A stretch of 64,000 nt of DNA from Pseudomonas sp. FP2196 (GCF_030687715.1 NZ_CP117445.1:1670501-1734500), one strand, 5' to 3'. Counted from the first letter of the stretch, positions 17,620 through 26,062 are shown. A program made the numbers and translations. The notes: generated by a model from the letters alone, not told the origin.

Positions 17620-18186
17620 ATGCAGGCTCTCGACGCTTTGCTCAACCGTGTTTCCGTTCCCCGACTGGTCGAACCGGCCCCGACTGCCGAGCAGCGCGAA
17701 GCCTTGTTTGGCGCGGCGCTGCGTGCACCGGATCACGGGCATTTGCAGCCGTATCGCTTCCTGACTGTCGAAGGCGCGGCGCGTGAGCAGATGGGCGAGT
17801 TGCTGGCCGAGGCTGCGCAGAAGCAGGAAGGCGAAGTCACTGAAGCAATGATCGACAAAGCCCGCAACGGCCCGCTGCGTGCGCCGTTGGTGGTTGTGGT
17901 GATCGCCAAACTGCAGGAACACGTCAAGTACCCGAAGGCCGAGCAGTTGCTGGCGGCGGGCTGTGCAGCGCACGGGATTTTGCTGGCGGCGTATGCGCAG
18001 GGCATTGGTGCGGTTTGGCGTACCGGTGATCTGGCCTATTCGGCGCATGTGGCCAAAGGCCTGGGGCTGGCGGAAGGTGAAGAAGTGATTGCCTTCCTGT
18101 ACCTCGGCACGCCGCAGAAGGAGCCACGTGTGGCGGAGAAGGTTGATCTGGCCGAGTTTGTCAGCGCCTGGCCCGCCAAGGCCTGA
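17620..18186 (+). CDS. Nitroreductase family protein (YdjA-like)
   Basis: 188-residue FMN-dependent oxidoreductase. It has the YdjA pattern: a short N-terminal dimer arm, 'ALRAPDHGHLQPYRFL' (FMN contact, ~residues 33-48), 'AAGCAAHGILLAAYAQGIGAVWRTG' (~120-144) and 'FLYLGTPQ' (~171). Length is close to E. coli YdjA (183). It reduces nitro or quinone-like compounds in vitro in the family; the physiological substrate is unknown. AGGAGG precedes the ATG by 6 bases. A short REP element separates it from the convergent sensor kinase. Confidence 0.9.
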   Translation: MQALDALLNRVSVPRLVEPAPTAEQREALFGAALRAPDHGHLQPYRFLTVEGAAREQMGELLAEAAQKQEGEVTEAMIDKARNGPLRAPLVVVVIAKLQEHVKYPKAEQLLAAGCAAHGILLAAYAQGIGAVWRTGDLAYSAHVAKGLGLAEGEEVIAFLYLGTPQKEPRVAEKVDLAEFVSAWPAKA

Positions 18187-18199
18187 CATCCTGAATCTA

Positions 18200-18239
18200 C
18201 TGTAGGAGTGAGCCTGCGAGCAGGCTCACTCCTACAGGT
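18200..18239. repeat. REP-type palindrome, GTAGGAGTGAGCCTGC family (compact)
   Basis: CTGTAGGAGTGAGCCTGC followed at once by the inverse GCAGGCTCACTCCTACAG, forming a nearly loopless hairpin between two convergent genes. Confidence 0.88.
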
Positions 18240-18244
18240 TATGC

Positions 18245-19585
18245 CTAGGGTTGAACGATAGCTCCAGGTATTAGCGGTAATTCGAGACTCGCAACAAATC
18301 CACCCTGCGGATGATTGGCCAACGTCAAACTGCCGCCATGGCGCTCCGCCGCCCGCTTGGCAATCGCCAATCCCAGGCCATGTCCCGCCGCCGTTTGCCC
18401 CGGCGCCCGATAGAACGGCTCGCCTAACTGACTCAAATGCTCGGCCTGCACACCCGGCCCATGGTCACGCACACTGATCACGATCCGCTCGCCCTCCCGC
18501 GAAGCCTGCATTTCAATCGCCCGACCCTCAGGATTGAAACGCTGGGCATTGCGCAGCAGGTTATCGACAGCGCGCTCGATCATGGTCGGCCAACCCTTGA
18601 GATTCAGTTGCGGCTCGACGTCCAGCCGCACGTCTTGCTCCGGCGAGCTTAGTAGCGCGTCCTTTTGCAAAGTGCCCAGCAACGCATTCAAATCTACGTC
18701 TTCTGCACTGGCGTTGTCGGCATCGACTCGCGCCAATACCAGAATTTCACTGATCAGCGCTTCCAGCCGATCACATTCACGAGTCAACCGTGGCCAGAGC
18801 TTCTCGCGCTCTTCAGGATTGGCGCGTTCGGCCAGCGCCAAGGCAATCCGCAGCCGTGCCAACGGTGAGCGCAATTCGTGGGACACATCGCGCAGCAGTT
18901 GCCGCTGACTGCCAATCAGGCTTTGCAGGCGTGCGCCCATGCGGTTGAAGTCAGTGGCCAGGACGCCGAATTCATCACGACGATTGGCCAGTTTTGCCAG
19001 GCTGTTCTGTTGATAGGTGGTCTGCCCCAGATCATGCACCGCGCCGCGCAAACGGCTGAGCGGGCGGGTGATCGAGAAGGTCACCAACAGGCTGAACAGG
19101 GTCAGCACCACCAGCGCGATACCCAGCGCACTCAATGGCCAGAGCAGGCTTTCGCGGTGCCAGGAATCGAGTTCCGGGTGCGGGATGCGGTAGATGAACA
19201 GGTAGGTGTCACCGGTTTTGTTACTGGTGAATTCGTCAGTCAGACGGCGCCATGGCAAGCGGCGGTCATCGTTGTTCTGCCGGGCTTCGAAGGCGGCTGC
19301 GCGACGGGGGAAGGTGCCGCGCACCACTGGGTCGCCAGTTTCGTTGAGGACTTGAACGTCGATGTGGTATTGGCGTTTGCGTTGTTCGAGGATGTTCTGG
19401 GCGGCTTCTTCGCCTTGGGCTTCGTAGGTCTGCGTCCACTCGGCGGCCAGGGTGTTGAGGCCCGGATGGCGGCTGAGGATCCACGCGTCCTGGTTGAGCA
19501 TGTGCCCTAGCAGAATGGAAAGGCCAGCCACCAATGCGATGGCCAGCCAGAAGCTCGCGAGAATACGCCAGAACAATGAACGCAC
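18245..19585 (-). CDS. cpxA: Cpx-type sensor histidine kinase
   Basis: 446-residue inner-membrane kinase: TM1 (residues ~8-28), a periplasmic domain (~29-155), TM2 (~158-178), HAMP (~180-235), HisKA with phospho-acceptor His in RDVSHELRSPLARLR (~242), and HATPase_c with the N-box (DNLLRNAQRF), DHGPGV and GHGLGLAIAKR. The layout next to a CpxP-like gene and an OmpR-type regulator is that of the Pseudomonas Cpx-like system, which senses envelope stress and aminoglycoside or metal damage. It is transcribed downstream of the CpxP-like gene. The name is by context and similarity; calling it cpxS would be equally acceptable. Confidence 0.85.
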   Translation of the reverse strand: MRSLFWRILASFWLAIALVAGLSILLGHMLNQDAWILSRHPGLNTLAAEWTQTYEAQGEEAAQNILEQRKRQYHIDVQVLNETGDPVVRGTFPRRAAAFEARQNNDDRRLPWRRLTDEFTSNKTGDTYLFIYRIPHPELDSWHRESLLWPLSALGIALVVLTLFSLLVTFSITRPLSRLRGAVHDLGQTTYQQNSLAKLANRRDEFGVLATDFNRMGARLQSLIGSQRQLLRDVSHELRSPLARLRIALALAERANPEEREKLWPRLTRECDRLEALISEILVLARVDADNASAEDVDLNALLGTLQKDALLSSPEQDVRLDVEPQLNLKGWPTMIERAVDNLLRNAQRFNPEGRAIEMQASREGERIVISVRDHGPGVQAEHLSQLGEPFYRAPGQTAAGHGLGLAIAKRAAERHGGSLTLANHPQGGFVASLELPLIPGAIVQP

Positions 19586-19612
19586 AAAAAATCCTCAGAA
19601 CAAACTAAACCC

Positions 19613-19702
19613 CTGCAGGAGCGAGCCTGCTCGCGATAGCGGTGTGTCAGACATGCATACGTTGGCTGACACATCGCTATCGCGAGCAGGCTCGCTCCCA
19701 CA
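19613..19702. repeat. REP-type inverted repeat, GGAGCGAGCCTGCTCGCGATAGCGGTGTG family
   Basis: CAGGAGCGAGCCTGCTCGCG continues as ATAGCGGTGTGTCAG, with the inverse CTGACACATCGCTATCGCGAGCAGGCTCGCTCC. This is a long-armed version of the first repeat family, between cpxA and the cpxP-like gene. Confidence 0.9.
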
Positions 19703-19719
19703 TTCGATCTAAAGTAAGA

Positions 19720-19744
19720 AACCCGACGGCGTTAACCGTCGGGT
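19720..19744 (-). terminator. Probable terminator after the CpxP-like gene
   Basis: AACCCGACGGCGTTAACCGTCGGGT forms a GC-rich hairpin. On the minus strand it is followed by TTTCTTACTTT, 14 bases beyond the stop codon of the CpxP-like gene. Confidence 0.6.
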
Positions 19745-19757
19745 CCGGGTCAGAACA

Positions 19758-20207
19758 TTATTGCGCCTTTTGCGCCTGTTGCGCTTTCCAGGCCTTGAAT
19801 TCGGCCCATTCTGCGCGACGCTCGGCCTGTTTCTTCTGGATCTCGTCGAATTTCTTCTGTTGATCCGGTTTCAGCAGGGCGCGGACATCGGACTCGGCTT
19901 TCTTGTGGTTGGCCGCTATCTCGTCCTTCATGGCTTTCTGATCGGCTGGCGAGAGTTTTTCCAGATATTTGTCGACCACTTGCTTACGCTCGTGCATCTG
20001 CTCGCCCATGATCTTGCGGATCTGCTCGCGTTGTTCGCGGGACAGGTCGAGTTGGCTGTACGGGCCTTTGCCGTGCATGCCGTGCATCTGACCGCCGTGG
20101 CGTGGGCCGTCGAGCGGGCCACCCATCGGGCCACCGTCTTGCGGCATGGCCATGGCGACGGTTGGCAGAGCGGCAGCGAACATCAGAGCGATAAGAGTCT
20201 TGCGCAT
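19758..20207 (-). CDS. cpxP: Spy/CpxP family periplasmic chaperone-like protein
   Basis: 149 residues: signal peptide (residues 1-20, ending TVAMA), a Gly/Pro/His/Met-rich segment (~22-50) and a helical LTxxQ-type domain (LDLSREQREQIRKIMGEQM at ~55-73; LLKPDQQKKFDEI at ~118-130). The tail is Ala/Gln/Lys rich. CpxP/Spy proteins bind misfolded periplasmic proteins and dampen CpxA; the His/Met-rich stretch may also bind metal. A GTAAA-N6-GTAAA element lies 83 bases upstream of the start, consistent with CpxR control. It sits between the regulator and sensor genes. Confidence 0.85.
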   Translation of the reverse strand: MRKTLIALMFAAALPTVAMAMPQDGGPMGGPLDGPRHGGQMHGMHGKGPYSQLDLSREQREQIRKIMGEQMHERKQVVDKYLEKLSPADQKAMKDEIAANHKKAESDVRALLKPDQQKKFDEIQKKQAERRAEWAEFKAWKAQQAQKAQ

Positions 20208-20267
20208 GGTGTATCTCCTTGTCTCGTTCCCGGTACGTTCCGGATGAGTTCAGATTACGGAGATCAA

Positions 20268-20305
20268 GGTCAGCGGCGGTCAGCGCTACGTAAAGCTTGG
20301 GTAAA
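20268..20305. promoter_or_regulatory. Candidate CpxR box and adjacent direct repeat upstream of the cpxP-like gene
   Basis: GTAAA-GCTTGG-GTAAA at 20290-20305 matches the tandem GTAAA-N(4-8)-GTAAA CpxR consensus. Just beside it GGTCAGCG occurs twice (20268, 20278) with one-turn spacing. Both lie between the regulator gene and the cpxP-like gene. Confidence 0.6.
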
Positions 20306-20359
20306 GACGCGTTGCCATCGACCTGACAAACAATCACGCAAATCGATTCGCAACCCAAT

Positions 20360-20399
20360 GTAGGAGCTGCCGAAGGCTCGGGCAGCTCCTGCAGGGGGG
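20360..20399. repeat. REP-type palindrome, TGTAGGAGCTGCC family (compact)
   Basis: TGTAGGAGCTGCCGAAGGCT followed by CGGGCAGCTCCTGCAGGGG; a short hairpin-forming member in the regulator to cpxP-like gap. Confidence 0.75.
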
Positions 20400-20437
20400 C
20401 GATTTTTCGTCATCCCAATGCAGGAGGCCGTGCAGGA

Positions 20438-21115
20438 TTACAGGCTGTAGTAGTAACCACGGCTACGCAGCGCAACGATTCGTGGGCGGCCGTCGGGGTG
20501 TGGGCCGATCTTTTTGCGCAGGTTGCTGACGTGCATGTCGAGACTGCGGTCGTACAGGGTCAACTTGCGGCCCAGGGCCAGTTGCGCCAGTTCCTGTTTG
20601 TCCAGCGGCTCGCCGGGCTGCTTGAGCAACGCTTCAAGCAAGCGACTCTCAGAGACGGTGAGGGTCAGTTCTTTCTCGTCGATGCTGACCACGCCGCGCA
20701 CCGGACTGAAGCTCAGGTCACCCAGTTCCAACTGCGTCGACACGGCGGCCGGATGGCTGCGGCGCAACACGGCGCGCAAGCGAGCAGTCAGTTCACGCGG
20801 GTCGCAGGGTTTGGCCAGATAATCGTCGGCGCCCAGTTCCAGACCGAGGATGCGGTCCAGCGGCTCGCCACGGGCGGATAGCATCAGCACCGGCAGATCG
20901 GCGTGATCGTTGCGCAATTGTTTGAGCAGTTCCAGACCACTGCCATCGGGCAGCATCACGTCCAGCACCACTGCCGCCGGAGCGGTTTCGGCCAAGGCCT
21001 TGCGGGCGCTCTGACCGTCGTGGCAGGCGCGCACCTGGAAGCCTTCCTGGCTCAACCAACTGCTCAGGAGCTCACACAGCTCCACGTCATCATCAATAAG
21101 TAACAGCTCGCTCAT
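20438..21115 (-). CDS. cpxR: Cpx-type response regulator (OmpR/PhoB family)
   Basis: 225 residues: receiver domain with acidic pocket DDD (residues 8-10), phospho-acceptor Asp in VVLDVMLPDGS (~52) and the switch Lys in LAKPCDP (~104), then a winged-helix DNA-binding domain (LTVSESRLLEALL ... DRSLDMHVSNLRKKIG ... RIVALRSRGYYYSL). It starts 7 bases after the YgiM-like gene upstream, so the two are probably co-transcribed. The partner kinase is the cpxA-like gene downstream. The cpxP-like gene carries a matching binding-site candidate. Confidence 0.88.
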   Translation of the reverse strand: MSELLLIDDDVELCELLSSWLSQEGFQVRACHDGQSARKALAETAPAAVVLDVMLPDGSGLELLKQLRNDHADLPVLMLSARGEPLDRILGLELGADDYLAKPCDPRELTARLRAVLRRSHPAAVSTQLELGDLSFSPVRGVVSIDEKELTLTVSESRLLEALLKQPGEPLDKQELAQLALGRKLTLYDRSLDMHVSNLRKKIGPHPDGRPRIVALRSRGYYYSL

Positions 21116-21122
21116 GACTCAC

Positions 21123-21533
21123 TCAATTTAGCCATTGCCGACGTTTTCGGCTTGCACCACTGGCAAAGATACCGCAGAGCAGCGCCAATAGCGCTACCCC
21201 GGCGCCGGTGACGAACCACTGCTGCTGATCGGTCAGCAGGCGCGGCAGCGGGCTGGCCTGGGCTTCCTTGAGTTGCAGCTTGAGGCGCTGGTTCTCTTGG
21301 CGCAACCGGGCGAGCTGGGCGCTCTCGCGGGTGTTGTCGGCATTTTGCAGTTGTTTGTTCAATTCTTCCCGTTGCTGCTCACTGGCCTTGAGACGCTGTT
21401 GCAGCTCGGTAATCTGGCTGCCGGCACTCAATGACAATGGCGTGGAGCTGCCGCTTTCGGTGGCTTCCTCACCATGGGCGGGCGCCATGATCGACAACGT
21501 GACCAACATCAGACACAACGGACCCTTGCGCAT
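21123..21533 (-). CDS. Coiled-coil membrane-anchored protein resembling YgiM without its SH3 domain
   Basis: 136 residues: a cleavable signal (residues 1-21, ending APAHG), an acidic/Ser-rich stretch, a coiled coil (~35-90: QLKASEQQREELNKQL and heptads of Leu/Glu/Gln), and a C-terminal transmembrane helix (WFVTGAGVALLALLCGIFAS) followed by RKRRQWLN. This end is like that of the TIGR04211/YgiM family, but the bacterial SH3 domain that normally precedes the coiled coil is absent. I chose the ATG at 21533, with AGG 7 bases upstream; the longer in-frame start would bury the signal peptide. It is upstream of and probably co-transcribed with the cpxR-like gene. Confidence 0.7.
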   Translation of the reverse strand: MRKGPLCLMLVTLSIMAPAHGEEATESGSSTPLSLSAGSQITELQQRLKASEQQREELNKQLQNADNTRESAQLARLRQENQRLKLQLKEAQASPLPRLLTDQQQWFVTGAGVALLALLCGIFASGASRKRRQWLN

Positions 21534-21654
21534 CGCGACACCTGCTTCCAAATGGATATTGGGCAGGTTGTCGGCAGGCAAACGAGAATAATGAGCGATT
21601 GAGAACGCGATGAACCGACAAGGTTCATCACGTGGGGACATTGGCGAGGGAAAG

Positions 21655-21954
21655 TTACGGCAGGACTTGCTTGAACGGCTTGACGATCACATTGGCGTAG
21701 ACGCCGGCAGCGATGTAAGGATCGGCATCGGCCCAGGCTTGCGCGGCGCTAAGGGAATCGAATTCGGCGACGATCAGGCTGCCGGTGAAACCCGCTGCGC
21801 CCGGATCATTGCTGTCGACGGCCGGGTGGGGGCCGGCCAGGACGATGCGGCCTTCGCCCTTGAGCACTTGCAGGCGTTCCAGATGCGCAGGGCGCGCGGC
21901 CAGGCGAGCTTCCAGAGAGTTGGCGACGTCAGTGGCAATGATTGCGTAGAGCAT
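21655..21954 (-). CDS. yciI: YciI family protein
   Basis: 99-residue alpha/beta ferredoxin-like protein. It starts [10 protein letters not shown] and has the family's His/Asp catalytic-like residues ([20 protein letters not shown]) and the ending [18 protein letters not shown]. The biochemical role is unsettled. Its start lies 1 base after the yciB stop, so the genes are translationally linked, as in many gamma-proteobacteria. Confidence 0.92.
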   Translation of the reverse strand: MLYAIIATDVANSLEARLAARPAHLERLQVLKGEGRIVLAGPHPAVDSNDPGAAGFTGSLIVAEFDSLSAAQAWADADPYIAAGVYANVIVKPFKQVLP

Positions 21955-21955
21955 G

Positions 21956-22552
21956 TCAGTCCTCGGTTTTTGGTGTTGTGGTATCGGTGTCGTGCAGGTG
22001 ACGGGACAGGTAAATCCCCTGTGCGACCAGGAACAGCACGGTCATGCCCAGGCTGCCGAACACCTTGAAGTCCACCCAGATGCTCTGGAAGGTGAACGCG
22101 ACGAACAGGTTGGCGGCCCCGCAGAACAGGAAAAAGGCGATCCAGGCGATGTTCAGGCGCGTCCAGACCGGATCCGGCAGGGTCAGCGCATGGCCCATGA
22201 TGCGTTTGATCAACAGGCGATCACCAATGAAGTGGCTGCCGATGAAGGCGACAGCGAACAACCAGTTGACCACCGGTGCTTTCCATTTCAGGAAGGTCTC
22301 GCTGTGGAAGGCCAGTGTCAGGCTGCCGAACACGAGACAGGCGATCAGGGTCAGCCATTGGCTCTTTTCCAGCTTGCGCTGTTTGATGAAAAGCGCGCCG
22401 TACACCGCCAGAGAGCTGATGATCAGCATCGCGGTGGCGCTGTAAATACCGCCTACAGTGACTTCATGGCCCGCAATGTCGACGACCCGTGGATCAAGTT
22501 TGTAAACGATGAAAAACAGCAGAAGCGGGATGAAATCGATGAATTGTTTCAC
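21956..22552 (-). CDS. yciB: Inner-membrane septation protein A (YciB/IspZ)
   Basis: 198 residues with about five to six membrane helices. It begins [18 protein letters not shown], characteristic of YciB, and continues with [16 protein letters not shown] and [22 protein letters not shown]. YciB influences cell-envelope synthesis and septation. I chose the GTG at 22552 to match the family N-terminus; the ribosome site there is weak, and a longer frame exists upstream. Co-transcribed with yciI; divergent from the PHP gene. Confidence 0.9.
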   Translation of the reverse strand: MKQFIDFIPLLLFFIVYKLDPRVVDIAGHEVTVGGIYSATAMLIISSLAVYGALFIKQRKLEKSQWLTLIACLVFGSLTLAFHSETFLKWKAPVVNWLFAVAFIGSHFIGDRLLIKRIMGHALTLPDPVWTRLNIAWIAFFLFCGAANLFVAFTFQSIWVDFKVFGSLGMTVLFLVAQGIYLSRHLHDTDTTTPKTED

Positions 22553-22639
22553 AGTGAGAGCCAGAAGCTGGATGTGGCGGCATAATAACAAACATATGGG
22601 CGCGCGATAGCGCCGGCTGATTTGAGGTTACAACTCCCC

Positions 22640-23503
22640 GTGAATGTTGATTTGCACTGCCATAGCACGGCCTCCGATGGCGCCCTGGCGCCTGCGGTTC
22701 TGGTTGCGCGTGCGTTCGAGAACGGCGTGCGAGTCCTTGCCCTGACCGACCATGACACCCTCGAAGGCCTCGCCGAAGCGCGCGCTGCTGCCAACGAGTT
22801 GGGCATGCAACTGGTCAATGGCGTCGAATTGTCCTGCACCTGGGGTGGGGCGACCATTCACGTGCTTGGCTACGGTTTCGACGTCAATGCCGCGCCGTTG
22901 GTCGAGGCGATCGCCAAATTGCACGATGGCCGCTGGCTGCGGTCGGAAGAAATAAGCCGCAAGCTCGCCCTCAAGGGCATGCCCGGCGCCCTTGAAGGCG
23001 CGCGGCAGGTCCAGCAGGAACTGGGCGACAGCGGCAACGCGCCGGCCCGTCCGCATTTCGCCGACTGGATGGTGCGTGAAGGTTATGTAAAGGATCGCGC
23101 CGAGGCATTCCGCAAATGGCTTGGCGCCGGCAAGCTGGGCGACGTCAAACTGCACTGGCCGACGCTGGAAGACACTGTCGGTACCCTGCGCGCCGCCGGC
23201 GCCTGGGTCAGTCTGGCGCATCCATGGCACTACGATTTCACCCGCAGCAAGCGCCGAAAGCTGATTGCCGACTATATTCAAGCGGGCGGGCATGCGATCG
23301 AAGTGGTCAATGGCCATCAGCCTGCGGAACAGGTGGGCAGCCTGGCAATCCTTGCCCGTGAGTTCGGTCTGCTGGTCAGCGCCGGCAGTGATTTTCATGG
23401 CCCTGGAGGCTGGTCCGAGATCGGCCAATACCGGCCGGTTCCCGAGGACCTTCCACCCCTGTGGTGTCGGTTCAAACATGACACAGTTATTGCCGCCGTC
23501 TGA
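22640..23503 (+). CDS. PHP-domain phosphoesterase (RNase AM / YciV family)
   Basis: 287 residues from a GTG start (NVDLHCHSTASDG). PHP metal-binding motifs: DLHCHS (~residues 4-9), LTDHDT (~34-39), a glutamate in GVELSC (~65-70), SLAHPWHYDF (~192-201) and SAGSDFHGP (~252-260). The E. coli relative YciV (RNase AM) is a 5'-3' exonuclease acting on short RNAs and on 3',5'-bisphosphonucleotides, and it matures the 5' end of 5S rRNA. It is followed 13 bases later by yciO, the common gamma-proteobacterial arrangement. Confidence 0.9.
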   Translation: MNVDLHCHSTASDGALAPAVLVARAFENGVRVLALTDHDTLEGLAEARAAANELGMQLVNGVELSCTWGGATIHVLGYGFDVNAAPLVEAIAKLHDGRWLRSEEISRKLALKGMPGALEGARQVQQELGDSGNAPARPHFADWMVREGYVKDRAEAFRKWLGAGKLGDVKLHWPTLEDTVGTLRAAGAWVSLAHPWHYDFTRSKRRKLIADYIQAGGHAIEVVNGHQPAEQVGSLAILAREFGLLVSAGSDFHGPGGWSEIGQYRPVPEDLPPLWCRFKHDTVIAAV

Positions 23504-23516
23504 ACAGGTAGAGAAT

Positions 23517-24146
23517 GTGAGTCAATTTTTCCAGATTCATCCGGAAAACCCGCAAGCGCGCCTGATCAAACAGGCGGTCGAGATCATTCGCAAGGGCGGG
23601 GTGGTGATTTATCCCACGGACTCTTCCTACGCCATCGGTTGCCAGATCGGCGACAAGACGGCCATTGAGCGCGTTCGACGCTTGCGTCAGCTCGATGAAA
23701 AACACAACTTCGCGCTGATCTGCAGCGATCTGTCGCAACTGGGTAACTACGCCAAGATCGACACCGGCACCTTCCGCATTCTCAAGGCTCACCTGCCAGG
23801 GCCGTACACCTTCATTCTCAATGCCACACGTGAAGTGCCGCGGCTGCTCCTGCATCCGAAGAAGCGCACCATCGGCCTGCGCGTGCCGAGCCACCCGATT
23901 GCGTTGGCGCTGTTGGCCGAACTCGGCGAGCCGCTGATGAGCGTGACCCTGATCATGCCCGGCGACGAAGATCCACTGAGCGATCCGTACGAAATGCGCC
24001 AGTTGCTCGAACACCAAGTGGACTTGATCATCGACGGCGGTTTTGGCGGCATCAAGGCCTCCACCGTGATCGACCTGACCGGCGACGATCCGGAAGTGAT
24101 CCGCGTCGGTTGCGGCGATCCAGCCCCGTTCATGGTCGAGGCCTGA
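23517..24146 (+). CDS. yciO: YciO, Sua5/YrdC-domain protein
   Basis: 209 residues from a GTG start preceded by AGGTAGAGA. It shows the Sua5-YciO-YrdC fold: the KGGVVIYPTDSSYAIGC nucleotide loop (~residues 27-43), HLPGPYTFIL (~90-99) and RTIGLRVPSHPIALALL (~113-129). It is a paralogue of the threonylcarbamoyl-AMP synthase TsaC; YciO itself has weak activity and is not the main tRNA t6A enzyme. It precedes scpA, whose ATG directly follows its stop codon. Confidence 0.9.
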   Translation: MSQFFQIHPENPQARLIKQAVEIIRKGGVVIYPTDSSYAIGCQIGDKTAIERVRRLRQLDEKHNFALICSDLSQLGNYAKIDTGTFRILKAHLPGPYTFILNATREVPRLLLHPKKRTIGLRVPSHPIALALLAELGEPLMSVTLIMPGDEDPLSDPYEMRQLLEHQVDLIIDGGFGGIKASTVIDLTGDDPEVIRVGCGDPAPFMVEA

Positions 24147-24968
24147 ATGTCCGCAGTAGAAACCGTTGTCGATCCACAGGCCGGCGCCCAGCAGGAACTG
24201 CCGTTTGCCATGGTCTATGGTCAGGCAGTCATGGAAATGCCGCTTGACCTGTACATACCGCCGGATGCGCTCGAGGTCTTCCTTGAAGCCTTCGAAGGCC
24301 CGCTCGACCTGCTGCTGTACCTGATCCGCAAACAGAACATCAACATCCTCGACATCCCGGTGGCGGAAATCACCCGCCAGTACATGGGCTATGTCGAGTT
24401 GATGCAGTCGGTGCGTCTGGAGCTGGCCGCCGAGTACCTGGTGATGGCCGCGATGCTCGCCGAGATCAAATCGCGGATGCTTCTGCCAAGGGCCGAAACC
24501 GTCGAAGACGAAGAAGACGACCCGCGCGCCGAGCTGATCCGCCGCTTGCAGGAATACGAACGCTTCAAGGCCGCTGCCGAAGGCATCGACGGTTTGAGCC
24601 GGGTCGGTCGCGATGTGATCGTGCCCAAGCTCGACGCCCCGGAAGCCCGCGCGCGCAAGTTGTTGCCGGATGTCGCGCTGGAAGAGATTTTGATGTGCAT
24701 GGCCGAAGTGCTGCGCCGTGGCGATATGTTTGAAAGCCACCAGGTCAGCCGCGAGGCACTGTCCACCCGCGAGCGCATGAGCGATGTGCTGGAACGGCTC
24801 AAGGGCGGCGGTTTTGTGCCGTTCGTCGAGCTGTTCACCGCCGAAGAAGGGCGGCTGGGTGTGGTGGTGACCTTTATGGCGATCCTTGAACTGGTCAAGG
24901 AATCCTTGGTCGAGCTGGTGCAGAATGAGCCGTTCGCCGCGATCCACGTGCGAGCCCGAGCCGAATAA
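24147..24968 (+). CDS. scpA: Segregation and condensation protein A
   Basis: 273-residue kleisin subunit of the SMC-ScpAB complex that compacts and segregates the chromosome. It shows 'FEGPLDLLLYLIRKQNINILDIPVAEITRQY' landmarks near residues 50-80 (the kleisin N-terminal helices) and the AAEYLVMAAMLAEIKSRMLLP helix. The winged-helix C-terminus ends near RLGVVVTFMAILELVKE. The start codon directly follows the yciO stop; a later Met (residue 22 or 29) could be the true start. scpB follows after 11 bases. Confidence 0.94.
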   Translation: MSAVETVVDPQAGAQQELPFAMVYGQAVMEMPLDLYIPPDALEVFLEAFEGPLDLLLYLIRKQNINILDIPVAEITRQYMGYVELMQSVRLELAAEYLVMAAMLAEIKSRMLLPRAETVEDEEDDPRAELIRRLQEYERFKAAAEGIDGLSRVGRDVIVPKLDAPEARARKLLPDVALEEILMCMAEVLRRGDMFESHQVSREALSTRERMSDVLERLKGGGFVPFVELFTAEEGRLGVVVTFMAILELVKESLVELVQNEPFAAIHVRARAE

Positions 24969-24979
24969 CGAGTCGAAAC

Positions 24980-25951
24980 ATGAACCTGACTGAACCCCGC
25001 GAGCTGGCATCCCTGCTTGAAGCCTTTCTGTTGGCCTCGGGAAAGCCGCAATCCCTTGAGCGCCTGTTTGAACTGTTCGAAGAAGGCGAGCGGCCCGAGC
25101 CTGCGGTCTTCAAGAAAGCCCTGACGTTGCTGGGCAAGTCCTGCGAGGGCCGCGCGTTTGAGCTCAAGGAAGTCTCGTCGGGCTATCGCTTGCAGATCCG
25201 CGAGAAGTTTTCGCCGTGGGTCGGCCGCTTGTGGGAAGAACGCCCGCAGCGTTATTCCCGCGCCTTGCTCGAAACCATTGCGCTGATCGCCTATCGCCAG
25301 CCGATTACTCGTGGCGAGATCGAAGACGTACGTGGTGTGGCGGTGAACAGCAACATCGTCAAAACCTTGCTGGAACGTGAGTGGATCCGCGTCGTCGGCT
25401 ACCGCGACGTACCGGGCAAGCCGGCGATGTTTGCCACCACCAAGATGTTTCTCGATCACTTCAACCTGAAAAACCTCGAAGACCTGCCGCCGCTGGCCGA
25501 ATTGCGCGAGATGGAAACCGACCCGGTGCTCGATTTCGACGACGCTCCGGTGCCGCAGGGCTTGCAAGAACTGGCCGATGCCAGCGCCGAGCCGGAGGAG
25601 GAGAAGGAAGAAACCAGTTTCCATTCCTTGCTGCTGGAACTGGACAGCATGGAGGAGGGGATCAAGACCGACTTCGACGATTTGCTGCGTGATGGCGCCG
25701 ATGGCGACGCGCCGCCGACCGAGCCTGAGGTAGAAATTGTCGAGGCAGTCATTGAGATTGAACCTGAGACCGAGCCTGAAACCGAACCTGAAGAGGACAG
25801 TCTTGGAGTTGCCGAGGCCCGGGAAAAACTTCTCGCCGCCGTCGCCGCCCTGGAACAGTCTGCACCGGAACCCGAATTGAGCGAAGAAGAAGCCGAAGCC
25901 CGCGCGTTGGCCGAAGCCATCGAAGCCGAACGTCGCGAGTTCGAGGACTGA
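24980..25951 (+). CDS. scpB: Segregation and condensation protein B with long acidic tail
   Basis: 323 residues. The first ~185 are the two winged-helix ScpB core (ASLLEAFLLASGKPQSLERL, YRLQIREKF, RALLETIALIAYRQPITRGEIE). The remaining ~135 residues are a Glu-rich low-complexity tail (EPETEPETEPEED and LSEEEAEARALAEAIEAERREFED). Core ScpB proteins are ~180-200 residues; the long acidic extension is common in Pseudomonas and of unknown role. It binds ScpA within the SMC condensin. It ends the yciO-scpA-scpB unit; a REP palindrome follows. Confidence 0.94.
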   Translation: MNLTEPRELASLLEAFLLASGKPQSLERLFELFEEGERPEPAVFKKALTLLGKSCEGRAFELKEVSSGYRLQIREKFSPWVGRLWEERPQRYSRALLETIALIAYRQPITRGEIEDVRGVAVNSNIVKTLLEREWIRVVGYRDVPGKPAMFATTKMFLDHFNLKNLEDLPPLAELREMETDPVLDFDDAPVPQGLQELADASAEPEEEKEETSFHSLLLELDSMEEGIKTDFDDLLRDGADGDAPPTEPEVEIVEAVIEIEPETEPETEPEEDSLGVAEAREKLLAAVAALEQSAPEPELSEEEAEARALAEAIEAERREFED

Positions 25952-25959
25952 GGCGCGCC

Positions 25960-26049
25960 GAAAAGATCGCAGCCTGCGGCAGCTCTCACAGGATTGACTG
26001 TGCACATGGCCCCTGTAGGAACTGCCGAAGGCTGCGATCTTTTGATCTT
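25960..26049. repeat. REP-type palindrome, AAAGATCGCAGCCTGCGGCAGCT family
   Basis: AAAAGATCGCAGCCTGCGGC at 25961 is paired with GTAGGAACTGCCGAAGGCTGCGATCTTTTGATC ending at 26049, between scpB and the DUF1289 gene. Confidence 0.85.
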
Positions 26050-26062
26050 CAAGGGAGACCCC

